This document shows positions 17,380-25,863 of a stretch of 64,000 bases of DNA, in pieces (the stretch's first letter is position 1; every line of letters begins with the position of its first letter). A program made the translations under genes and the position numbers. This stretch comes from Planctomycetota bacterium (GTDB lineage: Bacteria; Planctomycetota; J058; JAJDCP01), in assembly GCA_029260765.1 (NCBI GenBank), contig JAJDCP010000056.1, forward strand, positions 1 to 64,000. The letters are read 5' to 3'. A model generated the notes under the pieces. That model worked only from the letters and a program-made list of their open reading frames with translations, was not told the origin of the DNA and did no database searches.

Positions 17380-18903
17380 TCAAGAGGTCTTCCACCACGC
17401 CAGACCGCGGTTGGCCTGCAGGGCCGGCAGGTAGCGGTCCTGGTAGATCTGCCGATAGACGCGCACCCTGTCCGGCCGCGGAGTGAGTGTCTCTCCGAGG
17501 TGGACGAAGGCCTTCTCTGCGGCGGCCAGGTGCGGAACCAGACCGCAGGCCAAAGCCGTCACCATCGCCACGCCGCGCGCTGTCAGCTCGACATCGATCG
17601 GAACCTGCAGGGGCCGCTCGAGCACGTCGCAGACGGTCCGGAGCACCACTGGACTGCGCGCCCCTCCACCCCCCACCCGCAGGCCAGAGATCGGTCCGAA
17701 CTGTTGTTCGAGGCGAGCCAGACCGCGACGCAGGTCGAAACAGATGCCTTCGACCAGGGCCCGAGCGATATGGTGGCGCGTGTGCATCTCGCTGAAACCG
17801 ACCAGCGCGCCGGCGCTGTAGGGGCTGTCGGCACCCGGGCTCCAGCGCGGCAGCGCTATCAGGCCGTCGGATCCCGGAGGGATCGCCTCGATGGCCTCCG
17901 CCAACCAGGCCTCAGGCGTCTGCCCCGCCTCGGCGGCTGCCGCCACATCGGCGGCCCCGAGCTGCTCGAGATACCAGGTCCACATCCAGAAGCCACGCGG
18001 CAGCAAGAACTCATGGCAGAACGCCCGAGGCTCGGCCGCGTTGGTGGTCAACCACTGAAAGCCCAGCGACGGCCGCGCCCAAGGCCGCACCACAGACAAC
18101 GAGACCCCGGTTCCCAGGCTGACTTCCGCCAACTCTGGCACGGCGGCGGTCACGCCCGCTCCCAACACCTCCGCTTGCTTGTCCCCTCCGACCGCGATCA
18201 GAGGGATGGCAGGAGGCAGCCCGAGCTCGTCTGCCAAGGGCGCTTCGATACGCCCCAGCTCCGTGCCACTGGCCACAAGCCGCGGAAGACGCTCGAGCGA
18301 GGTTCCCGCCATGCGCTGGATGAGGTCTGTGCTGTGCCAGCGGCTGCCCTTGACGTCATAAGGCCAGGCACCGACGATGCTGCCGCAGGCATCGCAGTCG
18401 TTGCCGGTCAGCCGTCGGGTCAGCCAACCACTCAGGGTCAGGAATCGGGCGCAGCGGGCATAGTCTTCGGGCCTGTGCTCGAATAGCAGGTTGGCCTGGC
18501 TGTACGTCACCAGCGCACCGGGTAGGCGTTCGACCCCGCTCAGCTTGCAGGCCAGCTTCCCCAGCATGCCTGAGCCCGGGTAGGTGGCGGCCTTGCGGGT
18601 GTCGAGCCAGGAATAGGCGCGCCCGATGGGCTGGCCCGCGGCATCGACGGCTACCAGCACCCGACGCTGGCTCGCCAGGCCGATGGCTCTCGGGGACGCC
18701 TGCCCCTGCAGGCAGCTGCGTATGCACGCAGTCAAACACTGCCAGATATCCTCGACGTCGACCTCGGCGACGCCCGGCCGCGGAGAGTGCAGTGCCTGGT
18801 GGCTGCGCTGAGCACGCCCTACGATCTTCCCGCCCGCATCGAACAACAGTGCGCGGCTGCTCTGCGTGCCGACGTCGAGTGCCAGCACAGTCTCGCCACT
18901 CAA
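17380..18903 (-). CDS. FGGY-family carbohydrate kinase
   Basis: 507 residues, the usual length for xylulokinase / gluconokinase-type FGGY enzymes, which phosphorylate sugars or polyols with ATP. N-terminal phosphate-1 motif LALDVGTQSSRALLFD; the second domain has VSLGTGVSLSV; the C-terminal signature region is LRVGGGGARSPVVLRTVCDVL. Substrate cannot be assigned. The start is TTG, overlapping the stop of the upstream kinase gene (TTGA) with GGAGG upstream; longer in-frame starts lie inside that kinase. Third gene of a pfkA / Ser-Thr kinase / FGGY operon, which suggests a carbohydrate-uptake or storage-sugar role. Confidence 0.85.
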   Translation of the reverse strand: MSGETVLALDVGTQSSRALLFDAGGKIVGRAQRSHQALHSPRPGVAEVDVEDIWQCLTACIRSCLQGQASPRAIGLASQRRVLVAVDAAGQPIGRAYSWLDTRKAATYPGSGMLGKLACKLSGVERLPGALVTYSQANLLFEHRPEDYARCARFLTLSGWLTRRLTGNDCDACGSIVGAWPYDVKGSRWHSTDLIQRMAGTSLERLPRLVASGTELGRIEAPLADELGLPPAIPLIAVGGDKQAEVLGAGVTAAVPELAEVSLGTGVSLSVVRPWARPSLGFQWLTTNAAEPRAFCHEFLLPRGFWMWTWYLEQLGAADVAAAAEAGQTPEAWLAEAIEAIPPGSDGLIALPRWSPGADSPYSAGALVGFSEMHTRHHIARALVEGICFDLRRGLARLEQQFGPISGLRVGGGGARSPVVLRTVCDVLERPLQVPIDVELTARGVAMVTALACGLVPHLAAAEKAFVHLGETLTPRPDRVRVYRQIYQDRYLPALQANRGLAWWKTS

Positions 18904-20096
18904 GGTACCGCCTCCAGACACGCATCCAAAGACGCCAGCAGTTCTCTCGCCGTAGCGCGGCGGGCCCGGTCGCGCAGTAAGGCATGCCGAAGCATCTTCC
19001 GTACAACCTTGGGGAACCCGGAGGCCTCGAGCCACGTCCCCGGATCGTCACCGGGCCGCAAGCGACGCCCGGTCAGCAGGTAGAACAAAGTCACGCCGAG
19101 GGAAAACACGTCGCGCGCTGGCGTCGGTACGGCTCCGGCTGCCTCATCCGCGGGCACGAAGCCCGGCGTGCCCACGAAGGCTGCGCTGCTGGTGATGCGA
19201 GGATCATCGGCACGGAAAGCCAGGCCGAAATCGATCAACACCGCCCGGCCCTCTTTGTCGATCAGGATATTGGTCGGTTTGATGTCCCGGTGCAGGATGC
19301 GCCGCTCATGCAGGTAGAGCATCGCCTGCGTGACATCGCGCCCGATCTCGAGCGCACGGCGCGGAGCCGGCGCTCCTTGCGAACGGATCAGCCGGACCAG
19401 GCTGGGCCCCTCGATGAACTGCAACAACAGAAACTCGACATTGTCCAGCTCACCGGACTTGTGCAGTTGGACGATGTTGGGATGGTCGATGCCTTTGAGG
19501 ATATCGCGCTCTTTGCCGAACCGCTGAGCGGCCTCGACCTCACCCGTGAACAGCGCATTCGAGATCTTGAGCGCCCAGGGCGCCCCGACACTGTCCCGCA
19601 CTTTGAAGACCCGCGTCCATTCGCCGTTGCTCAACTGCGCGCGTACCTTGTGCTCACCAAAACACAGCCCCCCTTCGGGCAACGGCACCGTACGTTTTCC
19701 ACAGCTATGCAGCCAGGCGACCAGGTCCCCAGGTCCGAGCGAGGGCTCGAGCCAGCGCCGGATGCGCGCCTTCAGCTCGACCTCCGCACAGGGCAACTGG
19801 ACGAAGTCGTTGGCTCCCGCCGCCAGCGCAGGCTTTACGAGCGTACGGTGGGCAGGCTGCACGACAGCCAACAAGGGCAGCTTGTGCCGCCTGCGCAGCT
19901 GGCGAAGCGTGCTGAGGTCGTTATGGGAACGCAAACCGAAGAAACCCAGCATGCAAGGTTGGGCTTCCAGCGCCTGCTCGGCATCGGCCACATTGGTGAC
20001 AACCGTCGAAAAACCAGCCTCCAGCACCGCCTCGACCTGCTGGCGCGTCTCGTCGTCGACCGCGATCAACGCCAGCCGTTGTGAGGGCACGCTCAA
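18900..20096 (-). CDS. Pseudo-receiver / Ser-Thr protein kinase
   Basis: 398 residues. Residues 1-120 resemble a CheY-type receiver (ALIAVDDETRQQVEAVLEAGF, LPLLAVVQP, AGANDFVQLP), but the phospho-acceptor region reads CMLGFFGLRSHND, without the usual Asp, so it is probably non-phosphorylatable. Residues 155-395 are a eukaryote-like kinase with ALKI, HRDIKPTNIL, IDFGLAF and APE-like GFVPADE. No membrane helix, so it is cytoplasmic. Sandwiched by 4-nt overlaps between pfkA upstream and an FGGY kinase downstream: it may control the phosphofructokinase or sugar kinase (inference). TTG start overlapping the pfkA stop; GTG two codons later is an alternative. Confidence 0.85.
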   Translation of the reverse strand: MSVPSQRLALIAVDDETRQQVEAVLEAGFSTVVTNVADAEQALEAQPCMLGFFGLRSHNDLSTLRQLRRRHKLPLLAVVQPAHRTLVKPALAAGANDFVQLPCAEVELKARIRRWLEPSLGPGDLVAWLHSCGKRTVPLPEGGLCFGEHKVRAQLSNGEWTRVFKVRDSVGAPWALKISNALFTGEVEAAQRFGKERDILKGIDHPNIVQLHKSGELDNVEFLLLQFIEGPSLVRLIRSQGAPAPRRALEIGRDVTQAMLYLHERRILHRDIKPTNILIDKEGRAVLIDFGLAFRADDPRITSSAAFVGTPGFVPADEAAGAVPTPARDVFSLGVTLFYLLTGRRLRPGDDPGTWLEASGFPKVVRKMLRHALLRDRARRATARELLASLDACLEAVP

Positions 20097-21202
20097 GACC
20101 TGGCCCCTGTCCTGGTGATCTGATCTCCCAGACAGATATCGAGGATGCGTGCTGTGCGGATGGTGTCACAGTCGAGAGGCACGTTTCTCGTGCCCGCGAC
20201 GACCACGTCGAGGGGCACGGCCTCCATGCCAGGGGGAACCAGCCCCACCATCGCGCCGAATTGCCCGCGCGCCGCCATGCGCACCGCCGCGGCCCCAAAA
20301 CGCAACGAGAGCAGCCGGTCGAATGTCGACGGCCCCCCACCCCGCAGCAGGTGGCCGAGACAGACCGAACGCGTATCTTTGCCGGTGCGCTTACCGATCT
20401 CGTCCGCCACGTACTCGCCGATGCCGCCGAGGCGTGTGGCCCCATCGCTCCTCCGCTTGAAGAACGGCTGCCCTCCTTTCTCGTACGCCCCCTCAGAGAC
20501 CACAATGATGGTGAAACCCCGGCCCATCTCGTCACGCTGCCGCACTTTTTCGCAGACCACGTCGAAGTCGAAGGGGATCTCGGGCATCAGAATCACGTCG
20601 GCCGTCGCCGCGACCCCCGAATTCAGCGCAATCCAGCCGCAGTTGCGGCCCATCACCTCGCAGACCATCACGCGCTCGTGCGCCTCAGCAGTGGTATGCA
20701 GCCGCTCCAGCGCCTCGGTGGCGATGCTGACGGCCGTGTCGAAGCCGAATGTCACGACTGTGCCGAGCACATCATTGTCGATCGTCTTGGGCACCCCGAT
20801 GACCCTCAAGCCGCGCACCGAGAGCTTGTTGGCGATCGAGAGGCTGCCATCGCCTCCGATGGCGAACAACACGTCGATGCCGAGCTCTTCGAAACGTTCG
20901 AGCACCTTGTCGGAGTTGTCGACCAGCTCGATGGAGCCGTCGGGCTGCTTGACCGGATGCGCAAAGGGGTGTCCTTTGTTGACGGCGCCGAGGATGGTCC
21001 CGCCCCGGTGGGTGATACCACGCACCGCTTCGCGGTCGAGGGGAACCACGCCATCGGGTTCGGTCAAGCCATGGTAGCCACGGCGGATGCCGACCACTTC
21101 CCAGCCCTGGCGGATCGACGACAGGACAATCGCACGGATGACTGCATTCAGGCCGGGGGCGTCCCCGCCCCCCGTGTTGATGGCGACTTTGCGGATGGAC
21201 AT
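20093..21202 (-). CDS. pfkA: 6-phosphofructokinase
   Basis: 369 residues, PFKA family, phosphorylating fructose 6-phosphate to fructose 1,6-bisphosphate in glycolysis. Motifs: NTGGGDAPGLNAVIR at the N-terminus, IGGDGS, PKTIDND, MGRNCGWIAL, and HLLRGGGPSTFDR. GGDGS (Gly at the position equivalent to E. coli 104) argues for ATP as donor; PKTIDND has Lys at position 124 where the E. coli ATP enzyme has Gly. The combination is the group III pattern known from actinobacterial ATP-PFKs, so the phosphoryl donor should be tested. ATG with GAGGAG seven bases upstream and a promoter at 21230-21258. First gene of a three-gene operon. Confidence 0.93.
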   Translation of the reverse strand: MSIRKVAINTGGGDAPGLNAVIRAIVLSSIRQGWEVVGIRRGYHGLTEPDGVVPLDREAVRGITHRGGTILGAVNKGHPFAHPVKQPDGSIELVDNSDKVLERFEELGIDVLFAIGGDGSLSIANKLSVRGLRVIGVPKTIDNDVLGTVVTFGFDTAVSIATEALERLHTTAEAHERVMVCEVMGRNCGWIALNSGVAATADVILMPEIPFDFDVVCEKVRQRDEMGRGFTIIVVSEGAYEKGGQPFFKRRSDGATRLGGIGEYVADEIGKRTGKDTRSVCLGHLLRGGGPSTFDRLLSLRFGAAAVRMAARGQFGAMVGLVPPGMEAVPLDVVVAGTRNVPLDCDTIRTARILDICLGDQITRTGARS

Positions 21203-21229
21203 ACGCGCTCCTCGTTCGCACAGGCCCTG

Positions 21230-21258
21230 ATTGTAGATCTCGAGGGGCTTGGGAGCAA
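21230..21258 (-). promoter_or_regulatory. Sigma70-like promoter for pfkA operon
   Basis: On the minus strand TTGCTC (21258-21253), 17-nt spacer, TACAAT (21235-21230). The leader before the ATG at 21202 is about 20 nt. Confidence 0.55.
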
Positions 21259-21285
21259 ACGCGTGTTGCCTGAGCGTATCAGCGG

Positions 21286-22047
21286 CTATTCACGTCGAGG
21301 ATCGCCTGCAACAGGTCGGGGCCGTCCGCTCTCAAAGCCACCGTAGCAGGTCTGGCGTGGCAGGTCTCCGAGTGGCGGAAGCGCGCTGCGCTGCCTGGCG
21401 AGCAGGCTGGCGTTGCGTTGGAAGCTGCGCGTAGACGCCGCTTCGATCAAGGCCAACAGGGCCGACGCGTCTACGTCTTTGCCGCTGCCGGCCTCGAACC
21501 GCAGCTTGCTGACCAGCTCGCTGGTGCGGGCGCGGGCCATCCATTCGCCGGCGAAAAAGACGTCGCCGCGCAACCCGCGCAAGGGGAAGAAGTCGACATC
21601 CTGCTCGAACACCAGCTGGTCGCACAGCTCCACCCGACCCGCAGAAAAGCCCTGCTCCCGCACCCAGAGCGCGACCTCGTACAGCTCCGAAGCCGTCTGC
21701 GCGCGGGCCAGGCGCTGCTCGAGGTCAAGCTCACGTGCCCACAGCTCCAGCTCGAAAGCCTCGGGCAAGCCTTGGGCCCGGGCCCAGCCCGCCAGGGCGT
21801 GCAAGACCTCGGGTTGCAGACCTTCACTGTGCAGCAGGCGAGCCGCCAGCCGTTCGCTGGGCGTCAGCCCGTAGCTCAGAAACTGCACGTCATCGTGGTG
21901 GATGCTGCGCACGCCGGCGTGGCTGCGGACATGGACAGAATCGCCGCGCAGCTCGACCACTCCCATCAGCTCGACTCCGTCGCGTAGCACGACGCGGTCC
22001 GCCAAACAGATTCCGTTGAACAGCAGCCAGATAGCCAGGGCACGCAT
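21286..22047 (-). CDS. Exported protein of unknown function
   Basis: 253 residues. N-terminal signal peptide MRALAIWLLFNGICLA followed by DRVVLRDGVELMGVVELRGD, a pattern resembling small exported beta-barrel repeats (SH3-like). The rest is helical and Glu/Leu/Ala-rich, ending in a basic Pro/Arg tail. No catalytic motif. ATG chosen because GGAGG lies nine bases upstream; the frame is open 19 codons further. Divergent from the YcgN-type gene. Confidence 0.65.
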   Translation of the reverse strand: MRALAIWLLFNGICLADRVVLRDGVELMGVVELRGDSVHVRSHAGVRSIHHDDVQFLSYGLTPSERLAARLLHSEGLQPEVLHALAGWARAQGLPEAFELELWARELDLEQRLARAQTASELYEVALWVREQGFSAGRVELCDQLVFEQDVDFFPLRGLRGDVFFAGEWMARARTSELVSKLRFEAGSGKDVDASALLALIEAASTRSFQRNASLLARQRSALPPLGDLPRQTCYGGFESGRPRPVAGDPRRE

Positions 22048-22160
22048 GGCTGAGCCCTCCGCCCCTCCCCGTCTCAGGATAGAGGCAGTCACAGCAAAAT
22101 GCACGCGCAGGATCCTCCCTCGATGTATGCTGGAAGTCAGACAACTACAGCGAGAAGCCC

Positions 22161-22655
22161 GTGTCCGGACCTTTCTGGCAAACCAAGACCCTCGATGAGC
22201 TCTCTCCTGACGAGTGGGAAGCCCTCTGTGACGGCTGTGGGAAATGCTGCCTGGTCCGCCTGTTCGGCCCCAACGGTGGCATCTACGCCACCAGCCTGAG
22301 CTGCAGGTTGCTGGACACCGAGGCCTGCCGCTGTGCGAGCTACGGCGACCGCAGCAAGCAGGTCTCCGACTGCGTGGTGCTGACCCCTCAACGTGCCCGC
22401 GACTTCGACTGGCTGCCCGCCACCTGCGCCTACCGGCTGCGGGCCGCCGGCGAGCCGCTGCCCCCGTGGCATCACCTGGTCTGCGGCGACCGCGAAGCCG
22501 TGCATCGCGAAGGAATGTCGGTGCGTGGCAAGGTGACCAGCGAACTGGAAGTGCCGGAGGAAGACTGGGATTTCTATCTCATCGAGGACTACAAAGGGTT
22601 CGGTACGCCTGAGCACCCGCTTCCGAAGCGCTCGCCACCGAATCCATCGGCCTGA
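22161..22655 (+). CDS. YcgN/UPF0260-type Cys-cluster protein
   Basis: 164 residues. Strong match in pattern to the YcgN (UPF0260) family: FWQTKTLDELSPDEWEALC, then the Cys cluster CDGCGKCCL, CRLLDTEACRCASY, SDCVVLTP, FDWLPATCAYRL and WHHLVCGD. These conserved Cys residues are thought to bind zinc or iron (established family description). GTG start; cytoplasmic. The exact biochemical role is unknown. Divergent from the exported gene at 21286. Confidence 0.9.
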   Translation: MSGPFWQTKTLDELSPDEWEALCDGCGKCCLVRLFGPNGGIYATSLSCRLLDTEACRCASYGDRSKQVSDCVVLTPQRARDFDWLPATCAYRLRAAGEPLPPWHHLVCGDREAVHREGMSVRGKVTSELEVPEEDWDFYLIEDYKGFGTPEHPLPKRSPPNPSA

Positions 22656-22696
22656 CGCCCCCGGCGGCTGGCGCGCGTGCTCCGGGCAGGCGCGAG

Positions 22697-22725
22697 TTGC
22701 TTCCGGCCGCCGCCGGCCCTAAAAT
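22697..22725 (+). promoter_or_regulatory. Sigma70-like promoter for the papain-like cassette
   Basis: TTGCTT at 22697-22702, 17-nt spacer, TAAAAT at 22720-22725. The leader before the ATG at 22772 is about 40 nt. A GC-rich inverted repeat (CCGGCC ... GGCCGG) lies within the spacer and may be an operator. Confidence 0.55.
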
Positions 22726-22771
22726 TCAAGCACACATGCGCTTCTTTCCAACGGCCTCAGCGGAGTGTGCG

Positions 22772-23701
22772 ATGCCATTCAGTTACGTGATGCAGGACGG
22801 CGGTAAGCGAATCGAGGTGAAGGACGGAGGCGGCGAGGTCTGCCTCGATTGCCACTACGGTATTGAAGGCGGCCCGGCGGACATGCGCGCGGACAAAGTC
22901 GTCGACGGCGATGACACCTTGTACGCGATGAATCTGGCCAAATGGGCCGTGCTCGAGGCGCGCCACGTGCTGCCCCATGGTTGCTTCAACAACATGGTCG
23001 ATCTGGCGAGCGGCAAGCGCGGCTACCTGACGCCCGAAGGCGGGCGTGTGTCGCCGCGGCATCTCAAAGACCGAGCGGAGCGCATGGCCGACTTTTTCCT
23101 CGGCGACGACTTCAACTTTGTGCAGCAGTTGGCAGGACGCTACCACGCCGCCCGCGAGACGGGCGGTGGCGTTTGCTCCCTGGTTTCGCACGTCACCATG
23201 GGGCTGGTCACAAAAGAGGCCGCGCCCGGCACAACGGCGTGCATAGTCTGGGACCAGGCCGACCACTCCTTCGTCGTTCTGTACCACGGCAACTCGCCCT
23301 GGATCGTAGCCGATCCCTGGGTACACGATCCCTGGATCATCCCCTGGGATGATTGCTATTTCAAACAACCCGGCCAGTGCTGGCAGATCGACGTCAAGAA
23401 GAAGGCCGGTGTGCCCTTTGGCGTCGAGTTCCCCGACGAGACCCTGATTGCAGCGAAGAAGGCGGGGAACGTCGGCGAGGATGTGCCGCGCCTCTACAAG
23501 CTCAAAGAGGACGAAGACCCCCCGGCCTCGAACGAGAGGACCAGCAAAGCCCGCATGTACCACATGGACCACGCCTGGTTCCACGTCACCAACATCGGCG
23601 ATGCGGCCGAGCCCAAGTGGTCCGGTGCGGGCTGGGAGCCGATCGCGACGGCCTTGCAGTGGGGTGATGCCGCGCCAGCATACGAGGCGATCGTATGGTG
23701 A
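22772..23701 (+). CDS. Papain-like fold protein, candidate secreted effector
   Basis: 309 residues, no exact family recognised. A Cys-His-Asp arrangement in the right order for papain-like enzymes is visible: Cys135 in GGGVCSLVSHVT, His165 in DQADHSFVVLYH, Asp181 in WIVADPW. An N-terminal CLDCHYG (24-30) may bind metal. No signal peptide; such proteins are often carried by injection systems. The next gene starts inside its stop (ATGGTGA) and encodes an Arg/Pro repeat protein, then a LysM adaptor. The ATG at 22772 is used (GGAG upstream); in-frame TTG (22697) and ATG (22736) exist further up. Cysteine protease, deamidase or transglutaminase-like activity is inference. Confidence 0.6.
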   Translation: MPFSYVMQDGGKRIEVKDGGGEVCLDCHYGIEGGPADMRADKVVDGDDTLYAMNLAKWAVLEARHVLPHGCFNNMVDLASGKRGYLTPEGGRVSPRHLKDRAERMADFFLGDDFNFVQQLAGRYHAARETGGGVCSLVSHVTMGLVTKEAAPGTTACIVWDQADHSFVVLYHGNSPWIVADPWVHDPWIIPWDDCYFKQPGQCWQIDVKKKAGVPFGVEFPDETLIAAKKAGNVGEDVPRLYKLKEDEDPPASNERTSKARMYHMDHAWFHVTNIGDAAEPKWSGAGWEPIATALQWGDAAPAYEAIVW

Positions 23702-24057
23702 GTGGCGGCCCTCCAAGCCAGCGGCGGCCACGGGCACCGGCCCCCAGGCGGGCCCCGCAGGCTTCGACATCGCTCTCGAAACGCGCACCGCGCGCCCCGG
23801 CACCGACGAAGCCCGAGCCCGGAAAGGGAAGCTTGTCGCAGAGAAAACCACGCGCCTCTGCGCCTTTGAAGCCTGAAGCCGCGCCCGGGGCGCTGTCGCA
23901 ACGGGCGGCGCGGGCACCGGCCCCTGCGCCCACCGAACGCACAAAACGCAGCGCCCGGGTCGCGCCACGGGGAGCCGAAGGCTTGTCGGCCTGCCTGTCA
24001 CCACGCAGGCCGGGCCCGTTCCTGGCCAAGGCCTGGTCGGCCCTATCCGGTAGCTGA
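23695..24057 (+). CDS. Arg/Pro/Ala-rich repeat protein
   Basis: 120 residues, very basic and expected to be disordered. Three imperfect repeats of about 20 residues run from about residue 25 to 78, with cores LSKRAPRAPAPTKPEPGKG, LSQRKPRASAPLKPEAAPG and LSQRAARAPAPAPT. The start (ATGGTGA) overlaps the stop of the papain-like gene, so it is translated with it. It could be a secreted tail, a chaperone-like partner or a DNA/RNA-binding basic segment; the reading frame is high in GC and a spurious ORF is possible, but the repeats and coupling support it. Confidence 0.5.
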   Translation: MVSGGPPSQRRPRAPAPRRAPQASTSLSKRAPRAPAPTKPEPGKGSLSQRKPRASAPLKPEAAPGALSQRAARAPAPAPTERTKRSARVAPRGAEGLSACLSPRRPGPFLAKAWSALSGS

Positions 24058-24071
24058 GGGGAGGAGTTGCC

Positions 24072-24707
24072 GTGCCAGAGGTCCATGTTGTCAAGCAAGG
24101 CGAGAGCCTGCTGAGCATCGCGAGTGCCCACGGCTTTGAGCAGTGGCAGGTGATCTATGAGGATGATGCCAACGCAGAGCTGCGCAAGCTGCGTCCCGAC
24201 CCGATGACGTTGCTGCCCGGCGACAGCGTGACGATTCCAGACAAGAAGCCGCCGTCGTTTGTGTGCGACACGCGCAAAAGCCACAGCTTCCAGCTGCGCA
24301 GACCGGACCAGGCTTTTCTGCGCCTGCGCCTGGTCGATATGGCGGGCAAGCCCCTCGCCAAAGCGCGCTGCTCTCTGACCGTCGACGGCAAGGAGATGCC
24401 CGAGAGCCGCAGCGACGGCCAGGGCATCTTCGCCCAGGAGATCCCGCGAGACGCCAAACAGGCGGAGCTGCGCGTGGCACTCGGAGAAGGCCAGCCCGCG
24501 CTGGAGTGGACCCTCGAGATCGGTCAGCTCGATCCGATCTCCGAAGACAGTGGCGTGCGCGCTCGCCTGGCGAACCTCGGCTACAGTCCTGGCGAACAGG
24601 GTCCGTTGACCCGCGCGTTGCGGGCCTTCCAGGTTGACGCGGGCCTGCCGGCCAGCGGCCTGCTCAACGAGCTGACCCGCTCCAGGCTGGCCGCGGTCCA
24701 TCCCTGA
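24072..24707 (+). CDS. LysM / peptidoglycan-binding domain protein
   Basis: 211 residues in three parts. LysM (about 3-54) with HVVKQGESLLSIASAHGF and LLPGDSVTIPD. A carboxypeptidase-regulatory-like beta domain (about 75-140: LRLVDMAGKPLAKARCSLTVDG). A peptidoglycan-binding domain type 1 at the C-terminus (VRARLANLGYSPGEQGPLTRALRAFQ). The WQVIYEDDANAELRK segment is typical of LysM proteins found beside type VI or other contractile-injection effector genes. No signal peptide. GTG start with GAGGAG upstream. It probably binds cell wall or guides a neighbouring effector (inference). Confidence 0.85.
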   Translation: MPEVHVVKQGESLLSIASAHGFEQWQVIYEDDANAELRKLRPDPMTLLPGDSVTIPDKKPPSFVCDTRKSHSFQLRRPDQAFLRLRLVDMAGKPLAKARCSLTVDGKEMPESRSDGQGIFAQEIPRDAKQAELRVALGEGQPALEWTLEIGQLDPISEDSGVRARLANLGYSPGEQGPLTRALRAFQVDAGLPASGLLNELTRSRLAAVHP

Positions 24708-24725
24708 GGTCTGATCGAGCGAAGC

Positions 24726-25079
24726 TCAGCGAACGGGAGGGGCAGCGGCCGCAACGTTGCCGATGATCAGGTCTGGGTATTCGACAACCACCTTCAGCGC
24801 GCGCAGCGTCTCGACACGGGCTTTGCCCTGCGGGTCGAGCTTCCCTGCGGCGAGCTCAGCGCCCGCCTCGCTCAGGAGCCGGTAGGCGTGGCCGGCAGCG
24901 GGCTTGCCGTCAGCATCGAGCAGCAGCAGCTCGATCCACTTGTTGGCCGGCCGCTTCAGGGTCAGCTGGTATCTCCTGCCCGACTCGAGCTGCTTGCCTT
25001 GACTCGAAGACTTCTCGAGCTTGAGGCGCACAATCTCGTCGCTGGAGCTCTCGGCTGGAGGATTCTCACTGCTGGCCAT
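24726..25079 (-). CDS. Small Ig-like adaptor-type protein
   Basis: 117 residues. The core KWIELLLLDADGKPAAGHAYRLL, followed by GKLDPQGKARVETLRA, matches the beta-sandwich insertion or tail commonly seen at the ends of VgrG-type spike proteins and effector adaptors (W-IEL-L-D-GKP--G--Y-----G----G-LD--G-A). No signal peptide. ATG with GGAGG upstream. It is on the opposite strand to the LysM gene, but adjacent, with stops facing each other. A function in loading an effector is inference; it could also be a simple Ig-like structural protein. Confidence 0.6.
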   Translation of the reverse strand: MASSENPPAESSSDEIVRLKLEKSSSQGKQLESGRRYQLTLKRPANKWIELLLLDADGKPAAGHAYRLLSEAGAELAAGKLDPQGKARVETLRALKVVVEYPDLIIGNVAAAAPPVR

Positions 25080-25138
25080 CGACGTCCTCCCTGGCTGGTG
25101 GGTCGATGGTAGGCCAGAGGAGTGGAGGAATCAAGGCC

Positions 25139-25861
25139 TCAGCGCTCCACCAGCAACGGCCCCAGCCAGACATCCAGCGCGCTGCTCGCCCGCATCAGCC
25201 CGTCGACCTCGGCCTGCTCGTCAGGCAACACCGCCACCAACGGCTGCGCTGGCGCATGCAGGTACCGCAGGCGGACCCGGAAGTCCCCTTCCGCGGGCGG
25301 CACCAGCCAGGGCAGGAAGCGCTCGACCAGCAGTTGTTCCCCCGGGGCGATACGCACGAAGTCGGTCGGCCGGCGCGGAGCCATCATGCCGCAAGCGACG
25401 GGAGGCCCCGGCGGCAGGGCTTGCCAGGAGCCGTCCTCTGCCTGCGCCTCCAGCTGCGCCTCCAGGCGCGGATAGCGCAGCCCCCGCCCGGAGCCCTCGA
25501 TGGGCAGCGCGAATACGCGGCCTTGCTCGCCGACATTGCGTACCAGCAGACCCGGCCGGTAGCTGCCGAAGTTCTCCTGCCCGGACCATTGCAGCTCGAA
25601 GAGCAGACCGTCCTGGCTATCGATGGCCTGCCAGGCCCGCTCGAGCGCGCGCAACCCACGCAGGGCCTCGGGCTCTCCCTCCTCTTCGACCGCCATCCGC
25701 ACCGCCTCCCGTTCTTCAGGCGCCACCTGGCGCAGGCGGCGTTCGGCCGCCTCGCGCAGCTCTGGTTCCGCGGCCCCCAACTCGGAGACCGCCTCGCGCC
25801 AGGTGGCTTCTTGCGCGAACACGGCTCCGGCCACCAACAAGCACCAGCAGATCGAGCGCAT
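25139..25861 (-). CDS. Exported helical-beta protein, unknown
   Basis: 240 residues. Signal peptide MRSICWCLLVAGAVFA followed by Gln-Glu-Ala. The first half is Glu/Ala/Arg-rich helices resembling a HEAT-like segment (EREAVRMAVEEEGEPEALRG). The second half is beta-rich (DGLLFELQWSGQENFGSY). No known motif. It begins 2 nt after the stop of the kinase-FGE gene, with AGGAG five bases before the ATG and overlapping that stop, so it is the second gene of that operon. Confidence 0.65.
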   Translation of the reverse strand: MRSICWCLLVAGAVFAQEATWREAVSELGAAEPELREAAERRLRQVAPEEREAVRMAVEEEGEPEALRGLRALERAWQAIDSQDGLLFELQWSGQENFGSYRPGLLVRNVGEQGRVFALPIEGSGRGLRYPRLEAQLEAQAEDGSWQALPPGPPVACGMMAPRRPTDFVRIAPGEQLLVERFLPWLVPPAEGDFRVRLRYLHAPAQPLVAVLPDEQAEVDGLMRASSALDVWLGPLLVER

Positions 25862-25863
25862 GC

